64,000 nucleotides of DNA from Formicarius rufipectus (taxonomy: Eukaryota > Chordata > Aves > Passeriformes > Formicariidae). The translations under genes and the position numbers were made by a program. The stretch covers positions 649,790 through 713,789 of the forward strand of contig VXAU01003163.1 of assembly GCA_013399695.1 (NCBI GenBank). Direction: 5' to 3'. The notes under the pieces are model-generated. The model was given only the letters and a program-made list of their open reading frames with translations, had not been told where the DNA came from and searched no databases. Positions 29,001 through 44,000 of the stretch are shown here, in pieces (within the stretch, counting starts at the first letter, position 1; the number at the start of each line of letters is the position of its first letter).

Positions 29001-32000
29001 TATGTAGACACAGAAAAAATGCAAAACAATTACTATGCTCATTCATGTGTATGAGAAATTGCAACAGGTAAATAACACAAATTGCATTAGAAATGTCTTT
29101 ACTCTGTTAAACTGCTGCTAAAGGGAGACCTGCAAGTTAGCTAATACAACTTTCATCCACATAATATCCATTCATATTTGTTGCATGAAAAGAAAGCAGC
29201 CATGTGATAATTTCAAGTTACTCTCTGTGCTTAAATTTAGGCTTGCAAGATCCATTCTTCTAAGTTTCACTTAACATATTATGAATTGATTTTAAGCAGC
29301 TATGGCCCTAGCTATTTTCTTCCTCGATTTCCTTAATTTTCTGGATTCTGTGGAGGCTTTGTTTTGTTTGTGTCTTTAGAAGAAGATTGAAAGCTATCAC
29401 TGCTTTTTAGTGCTGCTCACATTGTTCTAAGAGTTCAATTTTTACATCCACCCCTATTTTTCTCATTTTTAAAATTAACATTAAGGTTGTGTTTCCTGCC
29501 ATCTGCGACATGATCTTAAGTGTTTACAGAACTATACTAGAGGATAAATTTGGATAGAGACAAATAGTTACCTCTCTTGCTGCTACCTTACCAGGCACAG
29601 AAATTCCTTTTTGGGAAGTGTTTCTGCAAGGGGCGCAAGGAGTTTCTCACTCATCTTTGTCACCTCTTTTCCATTCCACCTCTGATTTGTAAATGTTCTA
29701 TTTTCTTGGTATGCAGTCCTTTAGTTGATGGGGTCAACATCTATCATGCATGACCAGCAAGTGCTAGTTTAAATTCAGTTAAAGATTCTGCTTTGTTTCT
29801 GGCAGGTATCTTAGAGTAGCAGTACTTCCATCCTCAACTGATATCAGCTGTCTGTTCCGCACCAAAGTTCATCCTGCCATGGAAACCGTTCTATTCAACG
29901 AGATATTCAGAATAGCCATTTCCCAAGTAACACTACTACAGAAGACGCTGAGAGTAGATGTTTGTGCTGTCAGTAAAAGTCATCAGGAAGAATGCTTGGT
30001 ATGCAGTTTTATTTCTGACCTTTTTTTTTTTGGCATGCATTTCTTACTTTGATGGTCAAGGCTGCTAAAATTCCACAGTACTTGAGACAAACTCTGAAGC
30101 ATAACTTAGTTGTTGCAATAGTACTTAAAATACTGCCTTTCTCTGAAATTCCTGATACAGAATCTAATCCTGGGTGGAAGTTCTAGCAGGTGTTATGATA
30201 ACTCTCACACTGCATTACCTTAACCCTTTAATTACAGGTTGGTACTCTGTCCACCATTTAATACGTAAAACCTCCATAAACTTCAATGTAACATTACCTT
30301 AACACTAGTAAAAGCTGAAAAAGAGCCATAGGGGGAAAAAAAAAAAAGAAAAAACAGCAAACCCTTGTTATCACAACTTATCACAAAGAACAAACTAAAT
30401 TATGTTTTTTTCATATTATTTTAAATTATATGATGAACACCTTTTTGGTTTTCATGATCTGTAGAAATAATAAAAAAGTATGACATTCATAGATCAGCCC
30501 ATTGGGAACCATCATGTTTTAGATTTTGTTGTTAATCATGGTCATCACATAATCAGTGATGCTTCATTTACTTTCAAATTGCTTTTGCATGGTCTAGTAC
30601 AACTGAGTTTAGTTTTTCACCATGAGAGTCATTTTTTTAGTAGCTCAGTGAGATTCTTTTAGTTACAACACACTGAAGGGATGCTGGTATCTGTTGCGAT
30701 TCATCAGCTCCGACTGCTGGGAACAGCCTCTCACTCTTAGAAATGTCTAAGTTAATTCCTGGGGAATGTGTTGGACTTTTTCTGTAGGTAAGAGGTTTCC
30801 CCTCAGGAAAAGGAAGAGCAGCACAATAAAAATGCAGCAGAATGCAGGATGCAAAGGTGAAGAAAAAACCCAACAACAACAAAAGTACCCCCACAGAAGT
30901 CAAGGGTTAATCACAAGATCAAATTAAAGGATTGAGAGTACCATCCCCAGCAGAAAGACCTGGGCAATATGACCAGAGTCTTGGCAAGAGCTATCTATGC
31001 AGTCCTGTAGCTGTGGAGATAATTTGCTTTGCCAAAGAATGGAGGATTTTAATCTCCAAGACACAAGCCCAAACTTGAGTACTTAAAAAGTTTTCCAAGA
31101 GTACTAACTCAGTGGATGTCAGTGCTTGTCCAAATGAAAGGGTTTCTTAATCTTTTACTATCTTTTCACTTACTCCTTCACTGGTTGATCAAAAAAGGTC
31201 ATCCATTATTTGCCAAGTGGATGATTTTTGTGTGACACTTGCTGCTCCACAAGTTGGAGTTACAGGCTTCCCTGACCCAGGTTTCCAGTACTGAATGCAG
31301 CAGAAAGCAGCTGTGTGCATTATAGTAACAGAGGTGTGTGTGTGTGCACATGGGGAGAAATTCTGCAGACTGAAAAATAGAGTGGACAATATGACGGACT
31401 TTTCCATTAAGTTCTATTTGTTTATTTTAACTGGAAGTGGAGGGAAATAGAAAGTTGTACAGTTCAAAAGGGAATTAAGATTCATGTCCAATTGATGCTA
31501 CCTATTTTATATGGTAAATACTGTAGAATTTATTTTAAGCCTGTTTTGTAGAAAATGGAACAAAGTTAAACAGTTTTCTTCCTATTTCTTGTTTTGTGCA
31601 GGCTGGGACTCAGATCAGCCTGGCAGATCTATCATTTTCTGATGAGACCTGTACTCTGTGGTACAACCTGCTGCCTTGCAAGCAAATTCCTGGCAAAAAT
31701 CCCAAGGAACAAAATGATGAATGCATGTTTCTGTTAGGCAGGCAGTCACTGGACTCATTGGACTTGGTGAGCAATGGGTTGGCTATTACTGCAGTTGCAA
31801 GAAAAAAGCCAGAGACTCCAATTGTGCCGTTCCATTGTGGTTATTATTTGAGTGTGTGAATTGTCCTCTCCTGAAGGTCCAAGGCCCTCTTTTGCATGCA
31901 CTTTTTAGAGTGACTTTGTGTCTGAGTAGTTCTATGTGGGGTGGCAGACTTGTTAGCAAGTGGGGACGGTGCAGATGCTTTTTAGTAGGATACAAAATTG

Positions 32001-35000
32001 AACTCCAATTTGAAACACTTCAGCTGTATTTTCTTTTTAGAAAGAATGTTATTGAAGAGCTTCTGATAGTTTGCCATTTATTTTCATGTGTCTACATTAA
32101 AAATTGCTATTTATTAACTATTTGAATCTGCATACTTAAAGCCATTGCACTGAAAATTCTGTTTATGCAAAACACATACTGATTCTGGTTAAATAAGTTT
32201 CTCTGCTTTAATACCTTCTTAAGGGAACTGCATTAAAATGTAACTTTGAAGAGCACCCTTTTTTCACCTCAGAATATTACAAGTATGAGAGGGAAGAAAA
32301 GAAAATACATTGAAGGATGATGGGAATATATTTGATTGCATTGTCATTTAAAAACAATCTATTTTTGGTTGATATTTACTCTGTTTAAAAACAAGCATTT
32401 AATCTGCTGTACACTGACATTTCAAACACCTTTCACTTGTGATTTGGGTCACTGTTTCTACTGATATCACAAAGCAGCAGAGTAATGCAGCTCTTGCAAG
32501 GGTTGTCACTTTTTTACCTCTTATTTATCATTCAATTCTGATTTCATCTTTTTTTTTTTTTCCCTTGTGACCAGGATGCTGTGTCAGCTCTGCTGGAGAG
32601 GACATCTGCTGAGTTGGAAGCAGTAGAACAAGAGCTGGCTGAAGATGAGGAGGAGGAACAGGAGCAAAGAGGCTCTGAGGAAGACTGGTAAAGCCACTTT
32701 ACCTCCCTCATTCATGCCTGAATGATTTGGTGCATCCTTTCTATTCTTTGACAAACAAAAGGGCTGTATTTTTGGACATTGTAGACTTGTAGAATCGTTT
32801 GGGTTGGAAGAGACCTTTAACGATTACCCAGTCTAACCCCCACTGTCATGGCCAGGGACACCTTCCACTAGACTCTGTTGTTCAATGCCACATCCAACCT
32901 GGCCTTGAACATTTCCAAGGAAGGAACATCCACAGCTTCTCTGTACAACCTGTTTCATTGCCTCACCACCACTGGAATTGGAGTAAACTCTCATTCTCTT
33001 GTGTCATTAATTCATTCATGTTCTTTTTGGTTTAGAGTGTCTTGGCTGCTCCTACTGCCAATGCTCCTGCATTCCATGTACATCTTTTTACAAAACCACT
33101 TGGCCAGTCTAAGCCCTTGGAGCTGTAGCAAAATGTCTCATATCAAATATTATAGTTGCATTGAGTGTCATAAGAAACTAACAGAATTTGAAGAGAGAGA
33201 AGCTCTCTGACAAAGTCAGTATGAGTGTACTTCCATTGATGGTCTTGTTTTTGAACAAACAGTGAGCTTTCCCAAGAAATAGATTTCTTGCTAAAATGCT
33301 ATTTGAGTTCTGTTATTGTGCAATTTCTTAGCTATGGTGTAGAAGTAAATATGTGCTGTATTATGGGGGAAGGGGAGACTCACTTGTTTGTTTTATGGAC
33401 TCATAACAAAATTCCTTTAATGTTATCAACATTACAGCCATTGAATGTAGTGCAGTGTTGTCAGAATGATCTCGAGGGTGAACTGTAGTAGCACTTGCTG
33501 AGTTTTACTGGAGGCTGCAATGAAATGTGCCTTCACATGAAGTTAGTGGAAGCATTTGGATGTTTTCCCTGTCAGGAAAATGCATACTTCATACATGGGT
33601 GCAAGTCTGGGCCTTCTGATATCTTTCTGTGGTGACTTTGTCAGTTTTAGAACAAGTCTGGGTTACTTCTGTTCATACAGGCTAGAGATGCTCGCAGAAG
33701 CCTCTGATGAAATTGTGGATGAAGAGGAAGATGGCCTTAAACTGGCAGTAGAAGGCAACTGTACTGATGACATGGGGTTACTCATCAGTGCACCAGAAAC
33801 AAATGAAGACAAGGACAGAGCACACACTGATGAGGCCCATGAAAGCCAGCAAGCTGCTGTAATACTAACACTGGTGAATATCTTAAAATTGACATTCCTC
33901 CAATATCTTACTGTGTCTGAATATTTATTTGTGAGCAGTTAATATAGAAATCTGCTGCATCTGAGCATTTACAATTTGATGTAGCACTTGTCAGCATGTA
34001 CTTGTGATGAAATCAGTGTGGTTACTTCTGAACTATGAAGAGGACATTCAACAGACATGCTAGGCAGAACTTCTAAGTTCAAAACAATTAACCAAAACTC
34101 TATCTTCACTGTTTTGTTGTGTAGGGAGAATATTCAAAATAAAAGCACAGTTCAATAGCTTTAGCTTGTGCACATTGAAAGTATTTCTGCATTTTTTACC
34201 TGATTTAAGGTGTGAAATACAAAAACCAGTTTAGAGAAAAGGATGGAAGATTAATGAACAGAAAATTAAAAATGTGTGTTAAGCTGAGTACTATTGAACT
34301 ACCCACACATTGCGCAAAACAAATTCTAATTCCATATTCTAGGTAGTTGTTGTCTTTAAATTATATTCCACTTCCCTGGAAGCACTTTTAGTAAATTTTT
34401 TGTAAACATATCCCTGATGTGGTAGCACACACTCAGAAATAAAATTTTTAGAACCTTTCTGCATCTTAATAAAAGCACTTGCATGTGTTAAACCCACAGG
34501 TTCTGTAAAAGAGCAGAGGTAAAAAGGCAAAGAGTGACATACCATTCTGTCAACTTTGTGACAATACCAAAGTTCAGCACTCCAGTGGACTTCCTGGAAA
34601 CTGTAATTAGCTTCCAATTAATGTGGCAAGATGCCAGATGAGCAAAGGCCATGGTATTAAAAGGACTGACAGTCTGCTGGGTAGCAAACAAATATAGATC
34701 AAAGCCCTAGCTCGGCAAGGGGAGACATCAAGGACAACATGTGAAAGTAAGGCATGCACACAAGTACTTCGCTAAGCCTGGGCAGGATAGACCAGAACAA
34801 TGAGTGAAAGACAGCAGACTGCATTGCAGAGCCGGCCACAGTTTGGATCTTCGTGTGCCAGAACCTCTTAGGGTGCAGTTGTGCTAAGTCACTGTGTTTA
34901 TCGCCTGCACTTTGAAAACCATGAACCTTGTTAAATTACCCAAGTTGAAGAAAAAGCCCTGGTACACGTCAGTAACAATGGATATTCCAGCTGCTGCAGA

Positions 35001-38000
35001 GCTTGGTCTAGTCTGGCAGTCAGAATGTTTACAGTATGTAAGTGAGCACAGGCCATGCCACCTCTGGGGATGGGGGAATCTGGGGCTCCCTGTGGCACAT
35101 GTTGCCATGCTGAGGGACAGCACCCAGCAGTATCTTTTCCCTGGGTTCACAAGGCTGGTGAAGCTGCAGATTGCCATAAAGTAGCCCTGCTGCTGAGGTT
35201 TAGGATGTACAGCAGTATGTCTGAAAGAACCTGGGCAATATAACTTTTCCAGCTGCCTCCTTTTAGTGTGCACAGGCAACATCTCTAGCGTGGCAGAACC
35301 TTGCTCTTCTGCAAATACAAACCTAAATATAAATACACAATAATAATGTCTACAAAAACATCTGTTGCACTGTGGTTGCATCAGACCATCTGTCAGGCAG
35401 CAAAGCTCTTTCGGCAAATGCTTTGGTTTTACTGGCTACAAAGAGTACCTTCAAAGCCTCTCCACACACTGTTAAGCCTTTTGGGAATTTTGTGTTTCTT
35501 TACTTAGCTGAGGTTCTCTGTAAATGCAAGTTGCTTTTTGCTGCTGGCCTCTTTTCATCTACTTCAAGGTAACAAGAATGCTTGTAAAATCCAAAGTCAC
35601 AAAAACTAGTGGTGACATGTATCTGGATATAGTAGGTCTTCTAAACTACATTTCTTTTCATAGGTCGATAAAGAGACTAACACCGAGGAGTCAGTTGATG
35701 AGAACACACCAGTCCGACCCAAGGACAGAGCCAGCTGGAGCTCCAGACAGCATCCCTTTGTCAGGAACAGCATGATAGTGCGCTCACAAACCTTCTCTCC
35801 AGGCGAGCGGAACCAATACATCTGTAGGGTAAGACGAAAACACTTGGAATGAAGAGCTATTAACCAAACAGTCATTTAGCTTCTTGGGAATGAAGCATTA
35901 ATGACAGTGAGTCATGTACCAATTTTCCCTGCAAGAGGCAGAGCCTGTGCTTTCTCTAGAGTCTTTCTTTCCCTAACTGACCTGATGCATAGTAGAATTG
36001 ACTTTCAGCAGAGTTGCACACTTTTGCAAAGCAGCTCTGCTAGGGCAAAAATACATCGGATTGGAGAGAAGTAACACAGATGCCTGTGCTGGCTGTCTGC
36101 ATGTCATCAACTACAGTGCACTCACAACAAAATAATTTGTTAAAACCTGGAATAGTATTCACTGTAAAATGGTCATTGCATTATCGTATTTCAATAATGC
36201 AGCCATTTAAGGGTAACAGTGTGGAAAGAGCTCAGTCATCAATTTTAAATCTAGCTTTGTATCTCAGTTGGTTTTAAACCTATGCAGCCCAAATCCTGCT
36301 GTAATTGCATCTTTGAAAGATGTGCGAGCGCTGCCTCAGGGCTGGGGTTTAAACATGGCTTTGGCAGCTAAGTTCCCAGTCTCCCTAGATCTATGGTAGT
36401 GTGGAAAAAAGAGATTTAAATTGTCAGCCTTGTTGCTGCTAAACTAACTGTAAAATTCATGTGTTTAAAGATTTAAGCGTGGGTTACTAGCTCTATAGAT
36501 TTTAATTACAGATACCCTAGAAAAGGCAGTTTATTTTGATCTTTGTTTCTGTAGTTTACTCATACAAGTATGAATTTTTTTTAATACTACTTGCACTTTA
36601 ATTCTCCACTTCATTTAGAGGCAGTTGTTTTAATCAATTTGGAACATTAAAGTTGATCACTTCTCTGTGATTCCCATTACCCAAAAAAAAAAAAAATTAA
36701 TCTACAGTCAATACCTACATACCGTTCCATATACTCTCCAGAATGAATCACAGCAGATTGTTTTGTAACAATCTTTACATAATTTGGATAGATCATTGGT
36801 TGAATTCAGAACTGAGGCTTCATTGTAATTCCTGTACTGGAACTTAATTCCTAAATGGAAATTAATAGTATTGGCAAGAAAATACAGCCTTAGCTAACTG
36901 CCTGTGTAAGTCTTCAAAAGGAAGAAAAACAAGTTGCTTTATCCTGCAGTTTTTGCATCTGCAAAAGTGTTGGGCTTTTGTGTCTTTGAACATTGCTACA
37001 TACCTGCTGCCAGGAGCTGGAATCCCCCGAAACACTTAGCTTGAATAAACCATTTGTTTTTCTCATTGTGTATGGTATTTCCTGAAAGCAAAGTACCCTG
37101 AGAAAAAAACATGTTAGCATAGATGAATGTTTTGCAGTTTCAGAAATATGTGTTGTCCTCTGTTGGGGCTCCAGTGCCGGCACTTTAGTTGCATCCAGGT
37201 TCACAGAGAGGGCTGAACAGTGTGGGACTCCCCAGTTCCAGACCCCAGTTTGCATCACAAGCATATCCAGCCTTGCTTGCTTTGTGGTGCTGTACAAGAG
37301 GAAAGCACCTGTTGGATACGCTCTGGTGAGCTGCCAGCTGCTTTCTATTCAGAAGAGATGGTCTGGCTTTAAGAGAGCACCTACTCTCTTACAGTGTTAC
37401 GGAAAACACAGAGATCTTTGACACCTAAAGAACAGAACCAAAGTTTGTGGTGCCTTTGAAAAATCTCCCTTGAAAAGTGCTTAAAGAGCATCAGTGATGA
37501 TAGCTGCCTCTCAGTATCCAGGGGGGAGCTCCCAGTAGTGGCTTATGGTGGAAAGACAGATTTGTCTCTTGAGAGGTGTACTCATACTGCAAGATGATGT
37601 ATTTCTCCCCCCTAGCCCCCAGCCAGTCCTGTGTAAGCATGCCTTAGGACTCTGGCTTCACTTGCTGAAATGATAGCAGAACGATTCTTTTTGTCTGTCC
37701 TTTTCTGAAGAGGTGAAATATGTATCCTGTAGAGAGATCCTTCTGTTTTCCCTTGAGGTTACCACCTGTTAGATGCTGATGCATTTAACAACCACTCTGC
37801 ACCAATGGAATGGAACTAATGCTAAAGTTAAGAAAAAGCTACTGCTAAGCTGTGGCTCATGATTTTGAGAAGCAGAAAGTGCTTCTGAAGGAAGCTGTAG
37901 GCACACCTACACTTGTTACAAAAGTACTGCTTGTTGGACAGGTGCTTGTCTATAGTAATTTGCCTTACCTGTGGTAAATCTGTTGAAAGCCTGCCCCAGG

Positions 38001-41000
38001 TAAGTGAAATCCATAGTTTGTATCTGCAGCCAGACAATGATTTGTCAGTACTTAATAACCATGTTTACCTTCCTTGCATTCCTAAAGATTCTGCTTACTA
38101 TTCATTCAGTAAGATCAATGGTTGTCTTCGTGTAGGATTAGAATTTTGAAGTAGATGCTTATTCTAGTTGCAGAGTTTTTTTCCTTTATAGTAAGAATAC
38201 AACCTACATGTATATCAATGCTGAGATTCTCTTGACTGGTTATGTCAATACAGATGTATTTGTATACGAAAGTGCTTTATATCTGTTTGTTATGTATGTT
38301 TTGACAGTTGAATCGAAGCGACAGTGACAGCTCAACACTAGCCAAGAAGTCTCTCTTTGTGAGAAATGCCACGGAGCGGCGGAGCCTAAGAGTTAAACGG
38401 GTATGTGTCATGTTATTCTGGACACGGTTTAGAACAAAGTATGGGAAGGGAAGGAATACCAAATGACATAAAGGATACACTTTATTGCAAGTTTTTCATC
38501 AAAAGTAATGCAAGTACCACACGTAGTCCTGTAGTTTCACATTGGAATCTCAACACAGTGGTCTCAGTCCTACATCTTCCCCCTCCAACAAAACCTGTGT
38601 TGTTTTAGTTGTGGCTAAAGCCAACAGCCAGATACTGCTGCTCAGCATCACAGCGTTTGTTGTTGAACTTGAGCTTACTGTTGAACTTGAGGGGTCTGGG
38701 TTAAAGGACCCGAGTATCACAAAGTGACACAGGATGGCTCACACTGCACAAAAGTCAACACCAGCAACATCTTAAGCAAATTTTTGTGGAGATTTCAAGG
38801 ATTTAGATGTTCTTTTGATGTACTCTTCTCCAAAAGTGTTCAAGTAGCAAAAGGATTAAAGGACAAGAGAGTGAGATTCTATTTCTCTTGCATGAAACTA
38901 ATTCTTACATAAATTGAGAGAGTTGTATTTTAATCTTAATTGTAACTAGAAAAATAGACCTCTGTTACCAGGTAGCAGGATTACATTTTGCATAAAAAAG
39001 AAATACTGAATAGTCTGGGATGGCTTCTCCTGCCTGACTTACTCATGCAAAAAGTCACTGTGAAAGGACAGTAAGTAATGTTAAATATTATGGAGAAATG
39101 CTTGTTTAGAGAGTTAATAACATTGTGTGTTTAATTAAGCCTTGAAAAAACAAGTGTTTATAAAAATAATTTAATTGAAAGCTAGGGGGAAAGTCTACGT
39201 AGTGTTGGGTCTCCTGGCAGTGTGTCATCCTGGGGATCAGAATGTTTTTTTTGTTTTTAACCTATAAATTGTGTATCTGGTTGGGGAAACTTTTGCATTC
39301 AATAACTAGTGACGGAAGAAAAATGCCAGGATCTGTGAATTTTTTTACTTCAAAAAAGAAGACTGCTAAAGAAAAACAAAAACAAACAAAAACTCGAGCC
39401 TTTCTGACTGCGTGTCTACACTAGCCTCTCTATATGTTAATTTTTATTGTTCTGCTTCCCAAATGATTCAGCCTGTTTGCCAGCCAATCATGCGAAGAGC
39501 TACGCAAGAGTGCCCTGTTCGCACTTCCCTTGACTTGGAGCTGGACCTCCAGGCATCACGCACGAGACAGAATCGTCTGAATGATGAGCTTCAGGCCTTG
39601 CGGGACCTTAAACAGAAACTTGAGGAAATGAAAGGCAGAGGAGAGGCAGACTTTCCTCAGTGTGTGCTAGAGGATGAATGCTTTCAGAAACTCTTGAAAC
39701 AAGCTGAAAAACAGGTATGAGCAAATTTGGATATGTGTGAGTAAATAAGCATGTGCCCCTAACTTTGCAATAAATTGCTAAGGAATTTGGCTAGTCATGT
39801 TAAAACGTTTTTACAGTAGGTCACATTTGACTAATTACACCTCTGAATTACATAATGTAAGCTGTTTCTTTACTGGTCAATACGACAACATTTAAACCTA
39901 GAATCTGAGGTAGTATTTTTCTAGCGCCCCTTAAATTCTTTAGTAATTCAGAGTAGTAGCTCCCTTATTTGGAGTAATAGTTGTGGTTGTTGTAGTAAAA
40001 TTTATGTAAAAGTTAATTTAAAATTCTTACATTCCAGCTGTACTTCTACAGAATTGTGTATGCTCTCTGTCCTTCAGCATTGGTTGATTTGCAGTCTGCA
40101 AAATGGAAGTACTTCCTTTTCCACATACCCCTACCACTCTAAGTAATGGTCGTTGCCTCTCTGTACCTGTTAAAAGCATCTTTTGGATACAGCTTTTAAG
40201 AAACAGGATAGAAGAATGAGACACAACACTAAGAAGTTGGAACATGGAAAATTCCAACAACATACATTAAAAAGTTAGATGTTGTGGGGATTTTGTTATG
40301 GTTTTGGGAGGTGGTTTGGTTTTTTAATTGATAGGGAGATCACAGACCAAATAGGGGCCTAGAGAGGTTGTTAGCGGAGGAAAAAACCCAGCCCAGCAAA
40401 AAAACACCCACCCAACCTGCACAGTTGGAGGTATTCAGAATCTAAAATATTGCGCTCTGAATTAGATGTTAGGAATGAGATACTCCAGATCTAAGGAAAA
40501 AAAGCATAAGCAAAAACATCACAGTGATCAGCAGATGTCAAAAAGTAAGACAGAAATTACTAAGAAAAGAACTTGGAACAAAACAAATAGTTGTTTTATG
40601 ATCTAAATACTATTAGGCATGTCACTTGCACATTGTTCATTTCTTGTTTCTCTTCTCAAAGTGGAAAATAAAACTACAAAGGATCAACAAGGATGGTCAA
40701 AGGAGGAAACAGCTCTCCTGTTAGGAGCGACTAAATAGCTATAGCTGAAGGCTATACAATCACGAGTGAAGTGGAGAAAAGCAATTAATCATTGTCTTTT
40801 ATCCTACAGGAAGTAGAGAATTTAAGAGGTGTCAGGTCAAATGCAAGCAAACATAGCACAACATTCAGAACTGTAAAAAAAACATTTTCAAGAGAACATT
40901 GAGTGCTACAAGTTTGCACAGGTTCCAAAATTTATTATTTTATCAATTTGATGAATTCATGGAAGAAAAAATCCACCAGAAGTCATTAACTCTAATGACA

Positions 41001-44000
41001 CCACATACTTCAAGATGTCCTCAACTGTGTAACAGTTTAGGAAACAAAACTTCTTCCCAGTGTGTTCTCCCAGCTCTACAATTATGCCCTATTCCATCTT
41101 TCTGTTTCTCTTTTGGCATCTGCTGTTGACTATAGTTAGTGAAGTTCTGAAATGACCGTAAAACACTAGTGGAGTTTAGGCTGAGCATTGACAAATGTCT
41201 GAAAAACCCTTGGGCATAATGGGGTAAGAGTGCCATGTTAAAACATCACTCAGTGTAACTGTTGTTTTTTACCATGTGAATTCATTGTATGAATTTGATC
41301 TAAGTTTTAATCCATAAAAATAGTAGCTTATAGAAAAGAAGTGTAGCTAAACCTATTCAGAAGTTCATAGTTAAAATCTAATGCTGGGTGCAGGATAGAA
41401 ATTATAATTTGTGATTGTTTAATTTAAAACTACTCCCACTCTAAAGCTATTTCCACTAGAACACAGTATGCCTTTGTAACATTTGGTATTATGAATCCTT
41501 TGGATTTGTGGTTTATTTCAGCTGGCTCTTTCAAGGCAGCAGATAGGTTTGTCACGTTTTATGTCGCTGGTGTCAGTGATCAACACCATTTACACATACT
41601 GCGGTGAGGAATAAGGGTAATAATATACATTCCTAAAATATATGCAAGCAGTAGCACAGCATTTAAGTCCTCCTTTCCAAGGTAAAAGTCAGAACAATGA
41701 TCACAGTCACTCCACCTCTTTGAAGAGTACTTAAAAAGCTTCTCGAAATATTTCTACCCTTAAAATCATTGCAGCCTTCCCCTGTGGAGCAAAACAACCC
41801 TGAGAATGCTGTACTCTGCTGTCAGTGTTTCCTCTTGGGTTAGCAAAGCACAGCAGCCTCGAGAACATTGTCATAGATTATTTTTTAGATCCTGCAGGCA
41901 TTATAATGGCACAGACTAATGCAGCAGCTGGAAACACCAGAGAAATTGAGACAGTCTAAAGTGAAAAATGAAACCGCAGATGTGGGGGATGTTGCAAATC
42001 AGTGGCTGCTTGCTAGCACTTAGTTACTCTGCTTGAAGTCAAATACAGAAACTCCATACCTTCCTACCACACCTTCCTAAGTACAAGTATGTAAAGCCCA
42101 CTAATACCTGCAGATCAGAAACAGTAGGTAATTCTGTGCACCAGAAGCATTTTCTCTTGTTTAGATTTGATTTTTGTGAGAAACCATGCAGCATTTTGAG
42201 TCTTAACTCCTCATACAAGTAAGTTTTCAGACACCTACTGTCCTCTGAAGTACTACTACTTTGCTTATATCCAAAAAATATTCCTGTAAATGTCTGTAAA
42301 TATCTTCTTTATTTCTTTTCAGTACATCATCTATGTAGAGGTAATCTGTGATTATATCATCAATACCACAAATATATCCTTGTTCCAGTGTTTTGGTGTT
42401 TAGCACAGTTAAAATTTTTCTTCAAATTCAGTTTCTTTTATACAAAAAAATGTAAGAATAAAATAGGAAATAGTGTTTCAGCTTTAATTTTGATAGTGTT
42501 TCTTCTTTGTAGTCTTAAATTAACTTAAGCTTAAACTAAACCCAGGAAGGGAGATCCCAATCTAGCACTTAAATTTTGGTGGCTAAGTGGCAGATTTTTG
42601 GGACTTACTGAATGTATGACCACTTTATTAGTATACTTTTCTGTATTTTGTATAGATCACTAAAGAAACATGATGTAAATGCAAATAGTCATGTAAATAC
42701 CTTCTCATATTTATACTCCTAGAGACATTGGGCTGAAATCCAGGTTTTTCTGAGAGCATAGTGGAAAAAAAATTATTAAAAAATGAAAAAGGAATACATG
42801 GTAATAGAGAGTATAAAAACAAGGTACTCCTGTATGCTGTTAACCCACAAGAATCTCTTGAATAGTTATAGATAGGATAAAATTAAAAAAATCTGAATAT
42901 TGTATGTTATTAACTAAGGGAACTGGTAGAACATATGTCCAGTGACATACGTAAAATTAATTAAGACATTACCAGTTGTAGATTGCAAATTTATGCTCAC
43001 TAACTAATAAAGAAAACAATATTTATAGGTTAATTTCATTTTAAAATCAAAGCTGTTTTGGAGTTGGGGAATGAAGAAGTTAAGAGCAGTACAAGCTGAC
43101 TGGATTTTGAGCAAGTTTTTGAAAGGGTGGTGCTCTTTCATGTAAAACATTTTCATATAAAACACCAGAGTGCATTTCAGCAGACAGAAGGTACCACTAT
43201 CCTGCTATGAACAGCTTTGTTATAACTACCCAGTATGAAACAGATAGTATGAACTAGCTCTTTTGAATTAGTTGATTTTGTTGTTTAGGAGTCTACTGGG
43301 TTGAATTCAGAACTGGAGATGTGAACTCCTAAGTTACAAACCACCTTTGAAGTTCATTGTTTCTGACTTGCATGTGTGTTTTAGTTTGAGGTAACAACAG
43401 CATTTTTGAGTGTCAGAAGTTAAGAATCAAAAATTAACCTTACCAGGACTTTATGGTTGTTTAAGAATGTGATCTGCTTCTATTAAATTTTGACAGCTGA
43501 CAAAATTCAAACTACAATAAATAACATTTGTGTGAGAGTGCCTGCAGCCCAGAAATGGAAACTAAGTGGATACCCAAGGTGGCTACTGCCCATGCCATGC
43601 ACCCCACACTTCACAGGGGTGATAATGCATTTGTTAGGGGACTCACTTGTGTATAAACAGTGGACATTTGTCTAAGAAGTCCAGGTGATCTAAAAAGAGC
43701 TGCTGTTCAAATTATTGAGTGTTCAGAAACCCTCAATAAAGCACAACTATTAATAGCAGTCTTGTTGCTGAAATGGTGGATGGCACAGCTATGATTGTCC
43801 TGTTGATGCTGCAGTGCTTGGTAAAGACATAGAGCCAGGAATACTGAGGTACAGAAATACAGTAACTTACCTGGAGGGACGTAGCTGCTCAACAGTGTCC
43901 ACGAAAGACCTTTGATCTGTTGTTATCTCAGGTGTTCTGTTCACTTGCCTTGGCTTTTACACCGCTATGGTGCAAATGAAAGTGAGTCTCACTTGCAAAA

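Larger units (their letters stand above)
26762..29805 (+). other. WWC2: WWC2 intron after window exon 10
   Basis: 3.0 kb inside the C2-coding part. Holds a TA microsatellite (28553-28569) and a 17-base tandem duplication (28954-28987). No exon recognised. Confidence 0.7.

Noticed and set aside
34884..35417. 177-codon minus-strand open frame in a WWC2 intron
   Set aside because: No recognised domain, low-complexity mixed composition, no splice context; probably chance in a GC-richer patch.
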